64,000 nt of DNA from Carya illinoinensis. Its lineage: Eukaryota; Streptophyta; Magnoliopsida; Fagales; Juglandaceae. A program made the position numbers and the translations under genes. Positions 58,341 through 64,000 of the stretch are shown here, piece after piece. Each line of letters begins with the position of its first letter. Position 1 is the first letter of the stretch. Where the stretch lies: the NCBI RefSeq assembly GCF_018687715.1, contig NC_056759.1, positions 5,275,501 to 5,339,500 on the forward strand, in the 5' to 3' direction. The notes beneath the pieces were generated by a model. That model saw only the letters and a list, made by a program, of their open reading frames with translations. It ran no database searches and had not been told where the DNA came from.

Positions 58341-61140
58341 TGCTATCTCGATTTTTTGGCTAATACCGCATAAAAACATTGCTAGACAATTATATACAAA
58401 AGTGATTGTATATGAAATTTTTTATTTTTTAGAACTTATGATCTTGTAAGAAAGGTGGAACGGTTTTTTGTCTTTAAATAGGAAAACTATTAGCTAATCC
58501 AAAAATATTAATGGCATGATGCTCTTGACTTATTATAAAATTTTATGTCATTAAAATTGTTTGTGTAAATATATAGATATATATATATATATATATCTCT
58601 TTTATATAACATATGGATTGGGGTGTAAAAATTAATCGAAAAACCAGTATAACGGGTCCAGGACGTCCAGTCTTGGACCCATTCTGTTAGTTTCAAAATT
58701 GGCCTGTATCAATCCCTGCGGTTCGGTTTCTGTTCTATGCTGTTCACGACCAGACCAATTTGCTATTGGTTTTTGAAAATAATAAATCAATACATACTAT
58801 TTTAGTTCTAAATTTTATATAAAACCAAATCAAAATGGACTAGTTACATCTCTCGCTACAGTCTTATAATAAAATAAAGTACCATTGTCCGTATTTCAAA
58901 AGTAAATAATAATTATTAATCGTTTCAAATAAGGGTAATTACTAGCAACAATGGTGTTAGCGTTCCAATTAAAAGGAGCATACGAAGAAGATAAGGTACC
59001 AAACACCTTATATCTGATTATTGATGGGAGATCTTGTTAATGAATAAGAACAAAATTTATTAATAATTAAGAGTGAAACCCCAGTACGCACTTATATGAA
59101 TAATTCATCTCAAAGATAAGAGCTGGTTCAACTCCAATAACAGTAAATTTAAAATAAAACTAATTAATTGACGGAGGATTTGATGCTGCTTTTGACTTTA
59201 AAGTAAAAGAAAATGATATTGTCGCTAATTTGTCTTTTTAATTTGACTATTTATATATATTTATATATATATTTAATATTTTATTTTTTAATAATTAAAA
59301 AATTGACTATTAATATTAGTTTTTTTCTAATGTTTAATATGTTTAAAAAACATTTAAAAAATACAATTTACACGGTAAAGACGCCAGTGATCAAAATCCC
59401 CGCGGCATGGTAGCACTAACTAAAGTAAATTAAAGTACGAGAGACAAGATCATTATCTGCAAATATGACCCATGGTCGAATGGAGGAAGAGATGTGGGAT
59501 CCACAACATACGCGGCGATTCGAAAGGGACTGGAGAACACCATAACCGACATTAATTGGGTGTCCTTTCGTGTGCTCAAGGTACAATACAATGCAATAGG
59601 ACCATAGGTGGTGATGGCGTGGAACCCATTTCATGTGGAGGATAGCAGTGTCTTTTTCAACGCACCATTTTGTGCTTTGCCAAAAATCTTATATAACTTG
59701 CCACTTGCGGACCCACCATCTTCATTTCTTTCCAAAATCTAAACCCTCATTGTTAGGACAGTAGGTCCACCCCCCACCGGCGGTCCCCCAAAATTCATTC
59801 TTCAAGTCTTGTTATGTACCCTTGTATTCTTCTTCTTATACAACAATGAAATAAGGAAAAATGATAAATATATACCATTTTTTGTAATATATTTTACAAT
59901 TATGTTTTAAGATAGAAAGTATATTTATAAAATAACTTATAAAAATAACACCATCTTATAAATATATTCCCATATTAAAATATAGTTATGAAATATATCA
60001 CGAAAAATGATGAGTAGTTATCATTACTCATGAAATATTACACACTAAAATGCATATCAATTTTGTTGATTTTTGGCATAAGATTTATGAGAAATTTTAT
60101 ATTGAAATCTTACAGTACTACACACATGATCCACATAATCAATATGTCATTTGTAATTTTTGACATTTTATTTTAATATTTAAATATTTGTATTTAAATA
60201 GTTTAAGAATAAAAATGATAAATTACATATTAATTAAATGAATATATATAATGTAATACTTCCTTATAGTATTTCTCGAAATTTATTAAAGTAGATCGGG
60301 GAGGTTTCTACTATTATTACAAGATACCCTCTATTTATAATTAGTATCAATTTAGTTTAAAACATAAATTACTTGGATCATTTCACGTTATATATGTTAA
60401 AAAGTGAAATGACTAAAATGTCTCGTGCTTAGAACGAAATTGATATTATAAATTTTATCACACAAAATAATCTTCTAACTCATAATGAAAAAGGCTTGTT
60501 TACAATTTCGAGAAAACTTGTCTTATATGCAATATAGCTTAAACAAGCATGCAAAAGATTACAATATTCAATCAAACACGTGTAACATGAATAGCTATTA
60601 CAATATCTAAATTTGGGAACGTTAGTTTTTAATGCCTTTTGTTTTGTTGACCCACGTCAGCATTTCAGATAGGAAAAATATAATTATAAGTATAATTATG
60701 TATTAATTTGTGTATCAATATGATGTGATTGGTTAAAAAATAAATTTTATTAAAAATAATATTAATTTAAATTTTAAATATGAATGAATCAGTATTTGTA
60801 TACAGATTAGTACGCGACTGTCCTTACTCTCTCATATAACCACTTCCATCGATCTCCTCTTTCAAGGTATTTTTATTGTACGAAATAAAATTATTAAAAT
60901 ATTTATTTATTATGTTTGAGTATTTTTTTTATTCGTATTTATGGACATAAATTAAGCACATCCATTAAAAAAAAGAGTAAAGCTTGTATGCCGTCTATAG
61001 ATATCGGCTACAGTATATCGTTGGTTAAAATTTTTTTAATTTAATGATTAAAAAAGTAATTTTATTTTTATAAAATATTTAAATATATTAAAAAAATATG
61101 AAAAAAAAATTATAAACGAGTAGCGTTGCCGTTAGATAAA
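58341..61140. other. Intergenic DNA
   Basis: No gene seen. It contains a TA-rich stretch near 58565-58600, a hAT-MITE-like piece near 58615-58860 (GGGGTGTAAAAATTAATCG, GGTTCGGTTTCTG), a family-A MITE at 60680-60832 and a foldback-like block at 60985-61140. Confidence 0.45.
60680..60832. mobile_element. MITE family A, copy 5
   Basis: Left arm ATTATAAGTATAATTATGTATTAAT, truncated here to the shared core TATAATTATGTATTAAT, then ATATGATGTGATTGGTTAAA. Inverted right arm GTACTAATCTGTATACAAAT. Confidence 0.65.
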
Positions 61141-61463
61141 GGGAATATACCGCTGAGATGAATCGAAGCACTTTGCATGCTTGACAGAAAAAAAATCGCG
61201 GCTTCAACTCATCTCAGGTGCCCATGCCCCCAAGTGGACACGTACGGCCCTCACAAATCCATGCAAGCAGGCAACCTACCTAGAAAACGACAACGGGATT
61301 CTCAACAGTACAAACTTGTTCAAAAACTCGCCGGAGAAATTTCCGGCCAACGTGACTAAAATGTTTTTATTTGTATTTCTCTCTATCTCTCTCTCTCTCA
61401 CATTGCTCACTGATCTCTACACCGCAGGACTTCATCGGAGACAAACTCCTTTCTTTCTCTCTT

Positions 61464-62218
61464 TCAGACAAATAAATTTAGAAGCTTCCGATCCTTGCCA
61501 GGGCTTCCAAGGCTCGTCATCTCCGAATCCTCGGACTTGAACGACTTTGTCAAATCCATAGAGCGCTTGACTCTCCATGGGACCGACCGTTTGAGGGCGG
61601 CACTCATATCGTTGGAGAGCTTAGGTGCCAGCGAGAGAGTAAGAGGATCAGCCGGTTGATTTTCTTTCATGGACGGCGCGGATGGACTGTAAAGAGTTTC
61701 AAACGCAGATTCGTCCATGCCGAATGCGTCCGGGGAAATTCCAGCGGTTACAATATCCGCTATAGGTGTGAGATCACCGCCGGCGAGGGCCGTCTCCACC
61801 GCCAAATGACATAAGTGCCACATGCCACGCGATAAAAGTCCCACAGCACCATCCACCGGATTCACGGTGCGGCCACAGGCTTCATACAACAAGGACTGGA
61901 ACAAAGCTGAAGATGGAAGGGAAAAAAAAAAACAAAAGCAAAGGGAAAATCAACTACGATTACCATGACAAACAAATTTCTTTTCGCAGTAAGGAAAATA
62001 AATAGAAAATGGAATCAGAAATCGGAAAACCGACAGGGTCTTTGGGATTCGGGGACGGCGGAGATGAAGGAAAGAAGGTCGCTGCGGCCGAAGAACTTGG
62101 CGAGCAAAAGAACGGCGTTGCCTTGGGCGGTGGGAGAGTTGATCCACTGAAGGCACGATCTCAGGACGCATGTCTCGCTACAGCCCTTTCGCAGTACGCG
62201 GCAACCGTTGCAGCTCAT
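61464..62218 (-). CDS. Class II LOB-domain transcription factor (LBD37/38/39 type)
   Basis: Two exons, 62218-62035 and 61906-61464, give 208 residues. The LOB zinc-binding block is complete: C3, C6, C13 and C17 in CNGCRVLRKGCSETC (C-x2-C-x6-C-x3-C). The GAS-like region follows (LAKFFGRSDLLSFISAVPES), then FQSLLYEACGRTVNPVDGAV after the intron. The leucine-zipper-like coil of class I members is absent, so it is class II. The nearest Arabidopsis relatives are LBD37-39, repressors of anthocyanin and nitrogen-response genes (family knowledge). Some positions differ from the usual class II sequence (NAVLLLAKFFGRSD; SRGMWHLCHLAVETA). The donor is GTCGGT, weaker than average, but phase and protein continuity support it. 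Confidence 0.9.
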
Positions 62219-62301
62219 GGTTTTGACGGATTTTCACGCTGCGGATTGCGGACCAAGAGAGGGAGTGAGACTGAAGGAGAAAACCAACCATTAATAAGTG
62301 G

Positions 62302-62309
62302 ATATATAG
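62302..62309 (-). promoter_or_regulatory. TATA-box candidate for the LBD gene
   Basis: TCTATATATC on the minus strand, about 85 bp upstream of the LBD start codon, would give a leader of about 55 nt. Confidence 0.45.
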
Positions 62310-62318
62310 AGACAAACA

Positions 62319-63000
62319 TTGGATCGAAGAAAGCCAGAAATTACACTCGCGGTTGTGTTTGGTCGTGTTAAGAAATGACCATGGTCGAGTTAAGGAGAAA
62401 AAACCGGGTAATTTGAGAGTTGACGATGGATTATAGTGTACGGTGCGAGCGGGGACCCACACCAGAGCTCAGGGTGTGGTGGTGGGGTTGTCGAGGTGGG
62501 AAGTGTGGGGGAGAATATCGATATCTTCCAAACTCGGGGCAAGGGCGGCTCCGTATTGCCACAAACCCTCTGGTCTTTGTTAAAGGACTTGCATCGATTC
62601 TTGTACCTCTTACTTTCAGTTTTTTGGAGCAAAAAATAAAAGTAATTAGGTAAAAGTGAATCTATATATTCAACTCGCTTTTTGTGGTATGTCTTATAAA
62701 ATTATTTTTATTATAAAATAAATTTATTAAATTTTATAAATTTATATTATATAATCTGTTTTATTTATAACAGTTCTCTTTTAAAGTCTCTTTAATACAT
62801 TTAGTTTAGATAAAATATTTGGCTAATTATATAAGATTATTTTTATTAAAAAAAAGCAATGATTAAATTTTGCGTATGCACTTTTTGTAATTAATCTTGT
62901 AATATTAATAGACAATTTAGACGTAAATTCAAAGTAAAATAGCCCACTTATAATAATCTCTCCAATATCGAATTTCCAAATTTATTGCATATATTCTTTT
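62319..63000. other. LBD upstream region and AT-rich spacer
   Basis: No gene supported. The first 350 bp are GC-richer and likely promoter. After 62650 it is AT-rich, with a family-C-like block at 62662-62790. Confidence 0.4.
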
Positions 63001-63039
63001 TGTAAATGAATAATGTTAAGTATAAAATTTTTGTAAAAA

Positions 63040-63586
63040 TGTCGAGATTCCTAAGTACTTTTTGAGTGGACTGTGATCAGTTGAGAAAAACATTGACACC
63101 TTTTTATTCGGGCTGTTAAAAATAGAGTCATCCTCCTAGGGTCGATCGAAAATTAAGCTCTATGAAGTAAAGCTATTGGAATTTGCCTATATATCTTAGT
63201 TCAAAGAGATAACCCCATCAAGGGACCCTGGCCTTGGAGCAGAAGTCGACCTACGACTCCAAACGTGCGGAAAATCTACCATAACTCAAAAGAAGAGGAA
63301 ACATGCCACCTAATGTAGCTTTGGGCGGACAGGTGAGAGTAAATCACGAGTAGCTCTTGATCTTCTAACAGATGGGGAATGAAAAGACTGACGACATGCA
63401 CCTGTAGGACGAATGAGACAACAAGTCACGCTACATTAAAGGAATTTGACTGATGGAACTGTTAAAAAGACACATCCCCATAACATAGAGCATGGCCAAT
63501 TGATCCCAAAAATCGAGTATAAAAGGCAATCTCTAGGTACTCTGAACTCCAAATTTTCTTGCACTAAACTCTAAGGCGATATTGAT
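63040..63586 (+). mobile_element. Probable LTR of a retroelement running to the right
   Basis: Contains a TATA motif (GAGTATAAAAGGCA near 63520) and ends CTCTAAGGCGATATTGA. It is followed by TTTTGGTATCAGAGGCTC (63587 onward), which looks like the spacer and tRNA primer-binding site (TGGTATCAGAG) of plant LTR elements. No gag or pol sequence is recognisable in the remaining 400 bp, which become AT-rich. Confidence 0.5.
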
Positions 63587-64000
63587 TTTGGTATCAGAGG
63601 CTCATTGACCACCACCACAGCCATCGTCTTGCGGTGTTCTGTTTATGTTTACAGGCCCCAAGGATCTGAATTGATGAGAGTCCGATTAAAAGGCATGCAA
63701 AACACGGCGTTAACACAAATGAAAGTCTATAATTTATTTGAAGACTGGGGGGGGGGGAGTATAGACAGTAGCATTTATTTCGATTAATTGAAGGAATAAA
63801 TAACACTATTATTTGTTAAATTAAAATTGAAAAATATATTTTACCAAATTGGAGGTTAGAGTATACAAATTCTAATGGAGAAAAAATATAAATATATATT
63901 TGTAAGGTGGTATGGATAACAAATTTAGTAAAGTGTTTACGTGATATAATTTTATTTTAAAATATTTTAAAATTTGAATATTACAAATTAAATAGTACTA

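Noticed and set aside
55830..58449. Plus-strand open frames rich in Ser, Leu and Pro
   Set aside because: They are antisense to the LINE ORFs on the minus strand, whose domains are clear.

Overview
This window is nuclear DNA from a flowering plant. Its genes have short introns with GT..AG borders, and there are plant-only families (a type-I subtilase, a class II LOB-domain factor, a glycine-rich secreted protein, a class III-like acyl-CoA-binding protein). The intergenic DNA is AT-rich and full of small foldback elements. The gene set and the many TCTCATCTCATC-type MITEs suggest a woody eudicot, perhaps Fagales such as walnut, but that placement is inference and not proven by the sequence.

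Layout. 525-2840 (-): intact single-exon subtilisin-like protease. 3.4-9.5 kb: AT-rich, MITE-filled spacer. 9779-10300 (+): glycine-rich secreted protein. 12194-14173 (-): four-exon acyl-CoA-binding protein with a membrane anchor (ACBP3 type). 18153-19620 (+): three-exon, 77-residue zinc-finger protein. 20949-25045 (-): degraded TAF4/TAF4b gene copy that keeps its introns. 26287-26359 (-): tRNA-Ala(CGC). 26921-28095 (+): three-exon small secreted protein that looks like a peptide-hormone precursor. 30071-32472: complete non-autonomous hAT-like element with matching ends and an 8-bp target duplication. 33.75-34.25 kb: 190-bp tandem repeat. 37597-40782 (+): five-exon obscurin-like plant protein of unknown function whose second intron is a U12-type intron. 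About 43.0-43.3 kb: fragment of a QWRF-family gene. 45342-52546: a 7.2-kb PIF/Harbinger element with a dead transposase, interrupted by a 620-bp hAT-like MITE that itself holds a near-perfect inverted repeat. 52644-58340 (-): degraded L1-type LINE. 61464-62218 (-): two-exon class II LBD transcription factor. 63.0-63.6 kb: probable LTR of a retroelement cut by the window edge.

The genes do not form an operon or a shared pathway. They are ordinary single plant genes separated by transposon-rich DNA. I found no convincing new multi-gene system. The points most worth following are the U12 intron, the nested transposons with readable target-site duplications, the secreted peptide-like gene, the TAF4b relic, and at least three MITE families with several copies each.
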